Positions 9,245 to 17,555 of a stretch of DNA of 53,266 nt are shown here, one piece after another; position 1 is the first letter of the stretch; every line of letters begins with the position of its first letter. The stretch is from Pseudomonas fluorescens (lineage in GTDB: Bacteria > Pseudomonadota > Gammaproteobacteria > Pseudomonadales > Pseudomonadaceae): contig NZ_JAGGOF010000031.1 in NCBI RefSeq assembly GCF_018614775.1, positions 1 to 53,266 on the forward strand. Reading direction: 5' to 3'. The notes under the pieces were generated by a model. It did not search any database. It was not told the DNA's origin and was given only the letters and a program-made list of their open reading frames with translations. A program made the position numbers and the translations under genes.

Positions 9245-10255
9245 TCAGCGGCGGCGCATCAGGCCGATGAAGAACAGCCCGCCAATGGCCGCTGTCGCCA
9301 CGCCAATCGGCAAGTCTTCCGGCGCGATCAAGGTCCGGGCGGCGACATCCACCCACACCAGGAACAGGCTGCCGAGCAACGCGCAGGCCGGCAGCAACCG
9401 GCGATGCTCGGCACCCACAAGGCGCCTCGCGATGTGCGGGACCATCAGCCCGACGAAACCGATCGAGCCGCTGATGGACACCAGCACGCCGGTCATCAGC
9501 GACGCGATCAGGAAAATCCACAAACGCACCCTCGCGGCATTCAGGCCCAGGGTCACGGCGGTCTGCTCGCCGGCCATCAAGGCGTTCAACGGCCGGGCCA
9601 TGCCCAGCAGCAATACCAATCCCAGCAACACACTGGCGGCCGGCACGGCCAGCAGTTCCCAGCGTGCCAGGCCCAGGCCGCCGAGCATCCAGAACATCAC
9701 CGCCGAACTGGCGCGATGATCACCCAGGAACAGCAACAGATTGGCCGCCGCCATCATCACGAACGACACCGCCACGCCGCAGAGCAACAGGCGATCACTT
9801 TCCAGGCGGCCCTGGCGACTGGCAATCGCCAGCACCAGCAACATGCTCAGCAACGCGCCGATGAACGCCGCGAGGGGCAGGGTCAGCGAGCCGATGAACT
9901 CACCGACATGCAGCACCACGATCACCGCTCCCAGTGTGGCGCCCGAGGTCACACCCAGCAGGTGCGGGTCGGCCAATGGATTGCGGGTGACCGCTTGCAA
10001 CACTGCACCAATCAACGCCAGCCCCGCGCCCACCAGGGCACCGAGCAGCAGGCGCGGTACGCGGATCAGCCAGACGATATGTTCCTGGCCGGGCGTCCAG
10101 TACACGCTGCCCATGCCCAAAGCCTTGTTCAGCAGGATGTCCCAGACCACCGCCACTGGCACTCGCGCCGGGCCGAAGCCCAGGGACACCACGCATGACA
10201 CCAGCATCAGGGCGCCGAGGAAGATCAGCAGTCCGGCATAGCGACGAGGGTTCAT
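9245..10255 (-). CDS. FecCD/BtuC-type ABC transporter permease
   Basis: The 336-residue inner-membrane protein belongs to the FecCD/BtuC family of metal-chelate and cobalamin permeases. Landmarks are RVPRLLLGALVGAGLALIGAVLQAVTRNPLADPHLLGVTSG beginning near residue 65 and the ATPase-contact region GSIGFVGLMVPHIARRLVGAEHRRLLPA near residue 264. About ten helices are visible. It is the last gene of a three-gene operon and its ATG overlaps the stop of the binding-protein gene by 4 nt. The substrate (ferric siderophore, haem, cobalamin or another metal complex) is not fixed by the sequence; the nearby cob genes make a corrinoid or cobalt complex worth considering. Confidence 0.9.
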   Translation of the reverse strand: MNPRRYAGLLIFLGALMLVSCVVSLGFGPARVPVAVVWDILLNKALGMGSVYWTPGQEHIVWLIRVPRLLLGALVGAGLALIGAVLQAVTRNPLADPHLLGVTSGATLGAVIVVLHVGEFIGSLTLPLAAFIGALLSMLLVLAIASRQGRLESDRLLLCGVAVSFVMMAAANLLLFLGDHRASSAVMFWMLGGLGLARWELLAVPAASVLLGLVLLLGMARPLNALMAGEQTAVTLGLNAARVRLWIFLIASLMTGVLVSISGSIGFVGLMVPHIARRLVGAEHRRLLPACALLGSLFLVWVDVAARTLIAPEDLPIGVATAAIGGLFFIGLMRRR

Positions 10256-11199
10256 CGGTCGTGAAAACCCCGGGCCAGGGTCTGCACCGCCAGCACATTA
10301 TCGATCCCCGGCGTGGCCTGGACGTAGGGGATTACGATGAAGCGCCGCTGCTTGATCGCCTCCACCGATTGCAGGGCCGGGTTGTTCAGCAGGAATTGCT
10401 GCTTCTGCTCGGCGCTGACCTCGCCGTAGTCGACGATCACGATGACCTCGGGATTGCGCTCGACCACATTCTCCCAGTTCACCCGGGTCCAACTGGTCTC
10501 CAGGTCATCGAGGATATTGCGCCCGCCCGCCGCGTCGATCAGCGCCTGGGGCATGCCGAGGCGGCCCGAGGTCATGGCGCGGTCTTCGCCGCTGTCGTAC
10601 AGAAAGACCCGGGGTTGCCGGGCCGGCAGGTGCTGGCGAACGTCGGCCACCTGGGCCTGCATTGTGGCGATCAACGCGTTGGCGCGGTCCTGGACGTCGA
10701 AGATCCTGCCGAGATTGCGCAGGTCGTTGTAGGTGTCGTCCAACGAAGCCGCCGGACGTTTCATCACGAACGCGCAGGACTCGGTCAGTTCATACACGTT
10801 GATGCCCAACGGTTGCAGCGTTTGCGGGGTCAGGTCCCCGCCGACCCGCATGCCGTAGTCCCACCCGGCGAAAAAGAAATCCACATCGGCGTTGAGCAGG
10901 GTCTCCACCGACGGGTACTTGGCGGCCAGTTCCGGCAGGCCATCGAGGATTTTCGCCATCTGCGGCGTCACCGATTTCCAGCCGCTGATGCCGCTGTAGC
11001 CGACCATGCGCGGCTTGAGCCCCAGGGCAAGCATCATCTGGGTCATGTTGATGTCATGGCTGACCGCATGCCGGGGGGCTTCGTTGAACACCACCTGGCG
11101 GTTGCAGCTCTGGATCGTCAACGGGTAGCGGGTGGCTTCGGCCAGGGCTTGGGTACTGCCCAGGAGCAGCGGGAGCAACAGCAGCGAACGCAAAGTCAT
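10252..11199 (-). CDS. Periplasmic metal-chelate/corrinoid-binding protein
   Basis: The 315-residue protein has a Sec signal (about residues 1-20, ending ALA) and a BtuF/FecB-like cluster-A binding-protein fold: two lobes joined by a long helix. Visible family features are VVFNEAPRHAVSHDINMTQMMLALGLKPRMVG near residue 35 and the late segment ERNPEVIVIVDYG. There is a pair of cysteines (SCNRQV near residue 31 and ESCAFV). It would capture the substrate and hand it to the adjacent permease. It is coupled by 4-nt overlaps to both neighbours. The substrate is unknown. Confidence 0.88.
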   Translation of the reverse strand: MTLRSLLLLPLLLGSTQALAEATRYPLTIQSCNRQVVFNEAPRHAVSHDINMTQMMLALGLKPRMVGYSGISGWKSVTPQMAKILDGLPELAAKYPSVETLLNADVDFFFAGWDYGMRVGGDLTPQTLQPLGINVYELTESCAFVMKRPAASLDDTYNDLRNLGRIFDVQDRANALIATMQAQVADVRQHLPARQPRVFLYDSGEDRAMTSGRLGMPQALIDAAGGRNILDDLETSWTRVNWENVVERNPEVIVIVDYGEVSAEQKQQFLLNNPALQSVEAIKQRRFIVIPYVQATPGIDNVLAVQTLARGFHDR

Positions 11200-11984
11200 G
11201 GTTGGGTTATCCAGGTGATTCGTGGGTAGCCGGACAGAGGGTGTTCATCCACCAGCGCGTCAATGCCGAACACCTCACGCAACAGCCCGACCGTCAGGAC
11301 TTCCCTGGGCGTGCCATTGGCGACAATTCGGCCGTGATCGATCACGTACAGCCGGTCACAGAACGCGGCGGCCAGGTTCAAGTCGTGAAGGCTGGCGAGG
11401 GTGCCGATGCCCAGGCCCTTGATCAATTGCAGCAATTGCAATTGGTAGTGCGGGTCGAGGTGGTTGGTTGGCTCATCGAGGATCAGCAATTGCGGTTGCT
11501 GGGCCAGCGCGCGCGCCAGGATCACCCGTTGCTTTTCACCGCCGGACAGTGTGGCGAAGGCGTGTTCGCCGAAGCCTTCAAGCCCTGCCGCCGCCAGTGC
11601 CTGGAGGACCAGGCGCCGATCCTCTGCGGTGTCGCCATCGAACAGGCCTTTGTGGGGCGTGCGGCCCATGGCGACAACCTCTTCCACCGTCAGGCCGAAG
11701 GCGTCGGGAAACTCTTGCAGCACCACGGCGATGCGTTGGGCGCACCAGCGCGAGGACTGTTTCCAGACGTTGTGGTGGGCCAGCTTGACCTCGCCATTTT
11801 CCGGCCGGCTGAAACGATAGGCGCAGCGCAACAGGCTGGTCTTGCCGCTGCCATTGGGTCCGATCAGCCCGACGAACTCTCCCGCCGCCACCTGCAACGT
11901 GACGTCACGCAGCTGGAACGGGTGATGGCCGTGACCATGGCCCAGGGGTGTCCAGGCGAGGTGGGAGAGGGTGAGCGAGGTCAT
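11196..11984 (-). CDS. FecE/BtuD-type ABC transporter ATP-binding protein
   Basis: The 262-residue ATPase has Walker A GPNGSGKTSLL, signature LSGGEKQRVILARAL, Walker B LLILDEPTNHLD and the switch SLHDLN, in the arrangement of FecE/FhuC/BtuD proteins. A short histidine-rich patch (GHGHGHHPF, residues 16-24) lies in the N-terminal strand region, which is unusual and may simply reflect metal affinity. It is the first gene of the importer operon and powers the FecCD-type permease encoded two genes downstream. Confidence 0.93.
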   Translation of the reverse strand: MTSLTLSHLAWTPLGHGHGHHPFQLRDVTLQVAAGEFVGLIGPNGSGKTSLLRCAYRFSRPENGEVKLAHHNVWKQSSRWCAQRIAVVLQEFPDAFGLTVEEVVAMGRTPHKGLFDGDTAEDRRLVLQALAAAGLEGFGEHAFATLSGGEKQRVILARALAQQPQLLILDEPTNHLDPHYQLQLLQLIKGLGIGTLASLHDLNLAAAFCDRLYVIDHGRIVANGTPREVLTVGLLREVFGIDALVDEHPLSGYPRITWITQP

Positions 11985-12020
11985 GCGGGTACTCGGATGA
12001 TGGGGTTGAACACTTATCCC

Positions 12021-12110
12021 CCTGTGGGAGCGAGCCTGCTCGCGATAGCGGTCCGTCAGTCACAACGCTACTGACTGATCCACCGCTATCGCGAGCAGGC
12101 TCGCTCCCAC
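12021..12110. repeat. Paired REP palindrome upstream of the importer operon
   Basis: Head-to-head pair of the GTGGGAGCGAGCCTGCTCG core between the PepSY gene and the importer ATPase gene (both minus strand), so it is downstream of the copper cluster and could act as its 3' boundary. Confidence 0.92.
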
Positions 12111-12188
12111 ATTTTTGGACTGGGTTTGCAACTCGGTAGCGGGCGCGATTGTAGAGGTTTCGCGCCGCCTTTCGTTAACGCAGCGTCT

Positions 12189-13568
12189 TCAACTTGAAGA
12201 TGAAGCCACCTCAGCCTGGCGAGTGAATCGGGTGACGAGCCAATCCAGCAGCCACACCACCACCAGCGATGCCCCGACCAACGGAAACACCACCGCCAGG
12301 GCCAGCATGATAAAGACGCCGGTCTTCCAGGTTGGCAGGTCGTGGCGCAGCGGCGGTACGCCGAACTTGCCCTGGGGCCGGCGCTTCCACCAGATCACCA
12401 CGCCGCTCACGGCGCTGAGCAGGATCATCAGGCAGATCAGCAGCACGATGATCTGGTTCAGCGGGCCGAACATCTTCCCTTCGTGCAGCATCACGCCGGT
12501 TTCGGTGGCGCGGGCCACCAGGCTGTAGTGTTCCCAGCGCACATCGGCCAGGACCTTGCCGGTGTACTGGTCAACGTGCAGGGTCGCGTCGTCGCGCGGG
12601 TCATCGGCGAACACGGCAATGGTGAACACGCCGGTCGAGGTGGTCGGCAGGGTGATGCTGTAGCCCGGCTCGACGGTGCGTTCGCGGGCGATGTCCTGCA
12701 CCGCTTGCAGGCTGACGGTGGGTGCGGCCGGGCCCTCATGGGCGCCGCTGTGGTTCATGTGTTCAGCGTGGTCGCCGGACATCGGCATCGGGGTGTTTTC
12801 CATGGCCCAGGGCACGGTCTGGCGGTGGGCGTTGTTGAGGCTGCCGGCCTCGACGTCGGACTTGGGCACGTCGTTCCACATCGCCGCCGGGAAGCGGTTC
12901 CAGAGATCGGCGTATTGCTTGCCCCAGAAACCGGTCCAGGTCATGCCGCTGAGCAGCATCACCAACAGGAAGGCTGCGCCCCAGAAACCCGCCACCACAT
13001 GCAGGTCACGCCAGAACAGCCGGCCGCGCGCGCTCCAGCGTGGCCACAACACCCCGGCCGACGATTGCCCGCGCGGCCACCACAGGAACACCCCCGAGAC
13101 CACCAGCACCACGCCCCAGCCGGCGGCCATTTCCACCAGTCGGTCACCGACCGTGCCAATGAGCAGTTCCCCGTGGATGGCCCGGGCCATGGCTTGCAGG
13201 TTGTTCTTGGCATCCTGCTCGCCGAGGACGTCGCCATGGTACGGGTCGATGAACACGTTCAGCTCGCGGCCCTTGTCGATCACCACGAATTGCGCGCTGC
13301 GCTCGGGGTTCATCGGTGGCAGGTACTGTTTGACCTGGCCTTCGGGGTAGGCCTGGCGGACCTGCTTGAGCAGGGCGTCCGCTGCCAGGGTGTGATGCCC
13401 GGCCGGTACGTTCAGCAGGCTGCCATACATCAGCGGGTCGAGTTGCGGCTTGAACAGGTAAATGATCCCGGTCAGGGCCAGCATGACCATGAACGGTGCC
13501 ACGAACAGCCCGGCATAAAAATGCCAGCGCCAGGCCAGGTTGTAGAAATTCGGTTTCGGTTGGCTCAT
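12189..13568 (-). CDS. PepSY-associated TM helix membrane protein of copper/iron cluster
   Basis: The 459-residue inner-membrane protein is of the PepSY-TM (PiuB/FsqB-like) family: an N-terminal helix LAWRWHFYAGLFVAPFMVML, paired helices with conserved histidines (AIHGELLIGTVGDRLVEMAAGW, RDLHVVAGFWG), a large periplasmic loop and a C-terminal bundle. The loop contains a methionine/histidine-rich stretch near residues 260-280 (MPMSGDHAEHMNHSGAH), a typical copper ligand set. Members are thought to act as membrane reductases or transporters next to TonB receptors. It follows the copper receptor gene, from which a repeat pair separates it, and is probably part of the copper uptake route. Confidence 0.88.
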   Translation of the reverse strand: MSQPKPNFYNLAWRWHFYAGLFVAPFMVMLALTGIIYLFKPQLDPLMYGSLLNVPAGHHTLAADALLKQVRQAYPEGQVKQYLPPMNPERSAQFVVIDKGRELNVFIDPYHGDVLGEQDAKNNLQAMARAIHGELLIGTVGDRLVEMAAGWGVVLVVSGVFLWWPRGQSSAGVLWPRWSARGRLFWRDLHVVAGFWGAAFLLVMLLSGMTWTGFWGKQYADLWNRFPAAMWNDVPKSDVEAGSLNNAHRQTVPWAMENTPMPMSGDHAEHMNHSGAHEGPAAPTVSLQAVQDIARERTVEPGYSITLPTTSTGVFTIAVFADDPRDDATLHVDQYTGKVLADVRWEHYSLVARATETGVMLHEGKMFGPLNQIIVLLICLMILLSAVSGVVIWWKRRPQGKFGVPPLRHDLPTWKTGVFIMLALAVVFPLVGASLVVVWLLDWLVTRFTRQAEVASSSS

Positions 13569-13611
13569 CGAAAAGCGCTCCGCAGGGCAAATTGGGTTGT
13601 ACGGTCATATC

Positions 13612-13702
13612 CCTGTGGGAGCGAGCCTGCTCGCGAAAGCGGCGGTACATTCAGCACGGATGTGACTGATAGACCGCATCGCGAGCAGGCTCGCTCCCAC
13701 AG
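13612..13702. repeat. Paired REP palindrome, oprC-PepSY gap
   Basis: Inverted pair of the GTGGGAGCGAGCCTGCTCG core filling the 154-nt gap between oprC and the PepSY gene. Confidence 0.92.
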
Positions 13703-13722
13703 GTTTTGTGCAGTTTTTGTTG

Positions 13723-15849
13723 TTAGAAACTCATATCCACCTTGGTCCAGAGCGTGCGCCCCGGCTCGTTGATGGCTTGCGGGTCGCTCGCCGGGTAACC
13801 GAACCCGGCGTTGCCGGCCAGGTTCAGGTGCTCGGCGTAGGCTTTGCCGAACAGGTTGTCGACGCCGCTGCTGACCTTCCAGTGCGTGTTGATGCGGTAG
13901 GCGCCGTTGAGGGAGAACACGCCGAAGCCCGAGCTGTTGCCGTAGTCCTTGCCGACCACGTTGCCCTTGTTCTCATCGATCCGGCGCTGCGCCGCCACCA
14001 CGCGCCACAGCGCACCGGCGCTCCAGCGGTCTTCGCTGTAGGTCAGGCCCAGGCGAGCGTCCAGCGGTGGCATCTGCGCCAGGGCGCTGCCATCGCTGCT
14101 GTTCTTGCCCCAGGCGTAGGCCAGGGTCGCATCGGCCTTCCAGCGCTCCGTCAGCTTGTAGGCCGCGCCCAACTCACCGCCCATGATTCGCGCATCGATG
14201 TTTTCGGCCCGGGAGGTACTGCCCATCATGCCGGGCGTGTAGTCAAACAGGATGTAGTCGCGCACCTGCCCGACATAACCCGACGCCCAGGCTTCGAGCG
14301 TCTCGGTCTTGTACTGCAGGCCGAAATCGAACTGGGTGGTTTTCTCCGGCTTGATTGCGTCGAAGGCATTGCGCGAGCCGCTGGGGCCGGCGTTCGCCGA
14401 GAACAGTTCCCAGTAGTCGGGGAAGCGTTGCGCGTGGCCCAGGCCGGCGTAAACCGTGGTGGGGCTGTCGGCCAGGTCGTGCTCGTAGCGGACGAAGCCG
14501 CTGGGCAGGGTGTCGGCGCGGGTGTCGTCGGCAGTGGGATTGGGCCGGGCGGTCATGCCGGAACCGATGCTCTGCCGGTAATCCCTGGCCGAGGCGCGGT
14601 CGAGGCGGGCGCCGCTGATCAGCCTGTCGCGGTCGGCGGCGTACCAGGTCAATTCGCTGAACACGCCGTAGTTGTGAAAGTCGGCGTCCTTGGTGCGCGG
14701 CAGGTCCTTGTAGGTGTCGACGCCCATGCTGCTGCGCTGGCGATGTTCGTTGGTCTGCGCGTCCAGGCCGCTGATCAATTGCACATCGGCCCAGTGCCAG
14801 GTGGCTTTGATGCGCGCGCCGAGGGTGCGCCGGTCGACGTTGGAAGCCATGGGCCCGGCCATCATCCCGGTCCCGGACGGCGTACGCAGTGTGTAGTTGT
14901 CCATCACATGATCGGCGTAGTTGTAGTAGACCTGGGCCTCGACCTTATCCAGCACCTTGCCGATGTTCGAACGCTCGAAGCGCAGCCCGAGGCTTTCGCG
15001 CTTGAATTGCGCACCGTCCATGCCGCGCCCGGCGTAGCGCGCCTCGCCGTCGCCCTTGCCGGCGGTCAGTTCCAGCAGGGTGTCGGCATCCGGCGTCCAG
15101 CCGAGGGTGACGTCGCCGTTCCACTTGTCGTAGCGCGAGGGCACCGTGTCGTTATTGCCATCGCGATAATCGTCCGAATGAGCGGTGTTGCCGATCACCC
15201 GTACATAGCCCAGCGATCCGCCCGCAGCGGCGTCCACCACCTTGTCGAAACGCCCGTTCGAACCGGCCAGCACGCTGGCGTTGACCCGCGTGCCCAGCTC
15301 GCCGAACTGTTCCGGCTCGCGGTCGAACAGGATGGTTCCGGCCGATGAACCAGGGCCCCAGAGCACCGTTTGCGGGCCCTTGATCACCGTGAGTTTGTCG
15401 TAGGTTTCCGGCGAAATGTACGACGTCGGCGCGTCCATCCGGCCGGGGCAGGCCCCCAGCATCAGGCTGCCGTTGGTGAGGATATTCAGCCGTGAGCCGA
15501 ACATGCCCCGCAACACCGGATCACCGTTGGTGCCGCCGTTGCGCACCAGGGCGAAACCGGGAATGGTCTTGAGGTAGTCACCGCCATCGCTGGCCGGTAC
15601 CGGCTGGCGTGGGTCCTTGGGGTGGGTGACGATGGTCAGGGGCGAGCTGGGCGCGATGGCGGTGATGACCGTCGGGCTCAGTTCTTCAACCTGGCCTTCA
15701 GGGTGATCGTGCTCGTCGGCCAGCGCGTGGGAAGTCAGTAGCAGGCCGCACATGGCGGCAACGGTGGAGCGAAAACGAACCCGTGGCTCATTCAGGGGGC
15801 AGTGGGCCTGGGCAGTGCCCAAAGCGGTGCCGGCAGAAAACCTGGACAT
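13723..15849 (-). CDS. oprC: TonB-dependent copper receptor OprC
   Basis: The 708-residue outer-membrane protein has a long signal region (to about residue 44), a plug domain (GGDYLKTIPGF..., VIKGPQTVLWGPG) and a 22-strand barrel ending in the C-terminal aromatic residue (KVDMSF). It matches OprC/NosA: the plug has a CxxxM pair (C134, M138) and the barrel an HxM pair (H314, M316), the same pattern as the copper site described for P. aeruginosa OprC (C143/M147 and H323/M325). I chose the ATG at 15849 (MSRFSAG); longer in-frame starts add a proline-rich non-signal stretch. It imports copper across the outer membrane using TonB energy. Confidence 0.95.
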   Translation of the reverse strand: MSRFSAGTALGTAQAHCPLNEPRVRFRSTVAAMCGLLLTSHALADEHDHPEGQVEELSPTVITAIAPSSPLTIVTHPKDPRQPVPASDGGDYLKTIPGFALVRNGGTNGDPVLRGMFGSRLNILTNGSLMLGACPGRMDAPTSYISPETYDKLTVIKGPQTVLWGPGSSAGTILFDREPEQFGELGTRVNASVLAGSNGRFDKVVDAAAGGSLGYVRVIGNTAHSDDYRDGNNDTVPSRYDKWNGDVTLGWTPDADTLLELTAGKGDGEARYAGRGMDGAQFKRESLGLRFERSNIGKVLDKVEAQVYYNYADHVMDNYTLRTPSGTGMMAGPMASNVDRRTLGARIKATWHWADVQLISGLDAQTNEHRQRSSMGVDTYKDLPRTKDADFHNYGVFSELTWYAADRDRLISGARLDRASARDYRQSIGSGMTARPNPTADDTRADTLPSGFVRYEHDLADSPTTVYAGLGHAQRFPDYWELFSANAGPSGSRNAFDAIKPEKTTQFDFGLQYKTETLEAWASGYVGQVRDYILFDYTPGMMGSTSRAENIDARIMGGELGAAYKLTERWKADATLAYAWGKNSSDGSALAQMPPLDARLGLTYSEDRWSAGALWRVVAAQRRIDENKGNVVGKDYGNSSGFGVFSLNGAYRINTHWKVSSGVDNLFGKAYAEHLNLAGNAGFGYPASDPQAINEPGRTLWTKVDMSF

Positions 15850-15932
15850 GATGATTCCATCGAACAGACATGGACGACACGGTCGGGCAGCCTGGGGCTG
15901 TCTTCTGCGACCGGGTTGGAAGTTTGTCGGGT

Positions 15933-16376
15933 TTACGCTGCGACGGGTGGGGCACGGGTGCGGGCACCCGGGAAGAAGGACGGCCGGGCATGACCCAGGC
16001 GTGGGGAAGGACTGGTGAAGGTATGCGGGGGTGGTGTGTCGTAGACGGCAAAGGTGTGACCGCCAGGCAATGCCGGGCAGTTGGACAGCAGGTTGCAATA
16101 GCCGCATTTTTCCCACAGCGCGTGATGCTCGCTTTGCGGCGGGCAGTGTTCGGCTGCTGGCGCCTCATGCCCGGCGTGGGCGCTCGCCGGCATGTCCATG
16201 TCCATAGGCATGGTCATGCTCATGGACGAAGGCATGCGTTGATCCATCGGCATCGACTGAGAGATCAGTGGGCCGATAAAGATCATCAACATGGCGAACA
16301 GGCTGATCCAACTGCCGCGTGTCAGGCTCAACGGCTGACGACGGGGCATGGAAGGCCTGGCGCGGGAACGCGGCAT
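15933..16376 (-). CDS. DUF2946 protein of copper operon
   Basis: The 147-residue protein has one hydrophobic signal/anchor segment (SWISLFAMLMIFIGPLIS), then a region very rich in methionine and histidine (MPMDQRMPSSMSMTMPMDMDM) and the DUF2946 cysteine cluster CGYCNLLSNC. Such residues bind Cu(I), so a periplasmic copper-handling role is likely. The start may be the second ATG at 16349, which is nearer the family start. The C-terminal 35 residues (PSPRLGHARPSFFPG...) look poorly conserved. It lies between the PCu(A)C chaperone and oprC on one strand. Confidence 0.82.
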   Translation of the reverse strand: MPRSRARPSMPRRQPLSLTRGSWISLFAMLMIFIGPLISQSMPMDQRMPSSMSMTMPMDMDMPASAHAGHEAPAAEHCPPQSEHHALWEKCGYCNLLSNCPALPGGHTFAVYDTPPPHTFTSPSPRLGHARPSFFPGARTRAPPVAA

Positions 16377-16387
16377 GGGCGCTGCGA

Positions 16388-16867
16388 TCAGTGCGTGTGG
16401 GCTTCGGTTCTAGTCCCGTCCGGGGCTTTTTTCTGCACCGCGACGTCGACAGTCACATCCCCGGCTTTTTCGAAGTGCAGGGTCATGGCAAAGCGTTTGC
16501 CATCGCTCAGCAAGCTGCGATCCTTCAGGTCCAGCAGCATCACGTGGTAAGCCATCGGGGCGAAGGTGATGGTCGCGCCGGGGGCAATCGTGACGGTCGG
16601 CACGGGTTGCATCTTCATCAGGTCGTCTTGCTTCACATGCTCGTGAAGCTCGGCCTTGCCGGCGATCGGCGAGTCGACGCCGAGCAGTTTGTCGGCGGTT
16701 TTACCGGTGTTCTGGATCACGAAGTACGCGGCCACGGTCGGCGCATTGGGCGGCAGTTCCTGGGACCAGGGATGGGCGATCTCCAGTTCACCCACCTTGT
16801 ATTGGTGAGCCTGGGCAAAGCCAACGGGGAGCAGCAAGGCTGCCAGCAGAATGAGTCGGTTCAACAT
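16388..16867 (-). CDS. Periplasmic copper chaperone PCu(A)C
   Basis: The 159-residue protein has a Sec signal (cleavage near AQA, residue 20) and the PCu(A)C fold: AHPWSQELPPNAPTVAAYF, ELHEHVKQDDLMKMQPV and FAPMAYHVMLLDLK. The histidine and methionine ligands of the H-Mx10M-x21-HxM copper site are visible (H in the ELHEH block, M in DLMKM and H-V-M in YHVMLL). The tail ends in EAHTH, which may add a second site. The protein carries Cu(I) in the periplasm, classically for loading the CuA site of cytochrome oxidase. It sits between two DUF2946 genes in the copper cluster. Confidence 0.94.
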   Translation of the reverse strand: MLNRLILLAALLLPVGFAQAHQYKVGELEIAHPWSQELPPNAPTVAAYFVIQNTGKTADKLLGVDSPIAGKAELHEHVKQDDLMKMQPVPTVTIAPGATITFAPMAYHVMLLDLKDRSLLSDGKRFAMTLHFEKAGDVTVDVAVQKKAPDGTRTEAHTH

Positions 16868-16913
16868 GGTGATTCTCCGGAAAATTCAGGACGCGGTTTT
16901 TTATGCGGAGGAA

Positions 16914-17312
16914 TCAGACCAGGGGCGAGGCGCGGGGATTGAGGCTCGGCCATTGCTGGCGTGGCGTGGGGCTGTCGAGCTTTCGCTGGGAAGCTGCGCG
17001 ATGGGCTAACTGGGCATCCAGGTACAACTGTGGGACATTCCCGGTGAGTGCCACCAGCACCGTCGAGCCCGCGCAGCACCAGCAATGCTGCATGGTCGAG
17101 TGATCGTCCTTGCGGGGCGTACTTTGCTCAAGCGTGCCCAGGGAAATCGCCATCATCTTCGTGCCACTGGACGAGCAGAAACTGCCCCACAACAGCTGCT
17201 CGGCTGGCGCATCCATCTTCGCACTCGCGTTGCCGGAAAGCGGCATGGCAAGCATGTTGAACAGCACTGCGAAGCAGGCGATCCAGGCAAATGCTAGCCG
17301 TTGTCGGGACAT
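16914..17312 (-). CDS. DUF2946 protein, first gene of copper operon
   Basis: The 132-residue protein starts MSRQRLAFAWIACFAVLFNMLAMPLSG, a signal peptide or anchor, and carries the family cysteine motif HCWCC near residue 80 plus LWGSFCSSSGT. I chose the ATG at 17312; an extension of 24 codons would lack a membrane start and would cover a hairpin. It is the promoter-proximal gene of the minus-strand copper cluster and a paralogue of the DUF2946 protein two genes downstream, but far less methionine-rich. DUF2946 genes are commonly found beside copper receptors; a molecular role is not established. Confidence 0.82.
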   Translation of the reverse strand: MSRQRLAFAWIACFAVLFNMLAMPLSGNASAKMDAPAEQLLWGSFCSSSGTKMMAISLGTLEQSTPRKDDHSTMQHCWCCAGSTVLVALTGNVPQLYLDAQLAHRAASQRKLDSPTPRQQWPSLNPRASPLV

Positions 17313-17332
17313 GGGCGAATCCGCTCGTTGGG

Positions 17333-17361
17333 CGATCAGGTGGCGGTATTTAGCCTGATCG
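17333..17361. promoter_or_regulatory. Perfect inverted repeat before copper operon
   Basis: CGATCAGG and CCTGATCG form an 8-bp perfect inverted repeat with a 13-nt spacer, 20 nt upstream of the first DUF2946 start. It could be an operator for a dimeric metal regulator or an mRNA leader hairpin. Confidence 0.4.
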
Positions 17362-17555
17362 GGGGTCAGAAGTAAAAAAGCCATGTGCGGTGTAGGGTCG
17401 CAGGGCTCGTGCTAACTGTAGCAACAGATCTTCAGGTGCGGGGCGGCGGCGGGGGAGCTTACTCCCGCAGGAAGGTGAAGCGGTTGTGTGCCCTGCCATA
17501 GCACCTTTCAAGAGAGCAGCACTGTCTCAAGTCGCATTTCCATGCAGAGCTAAAA

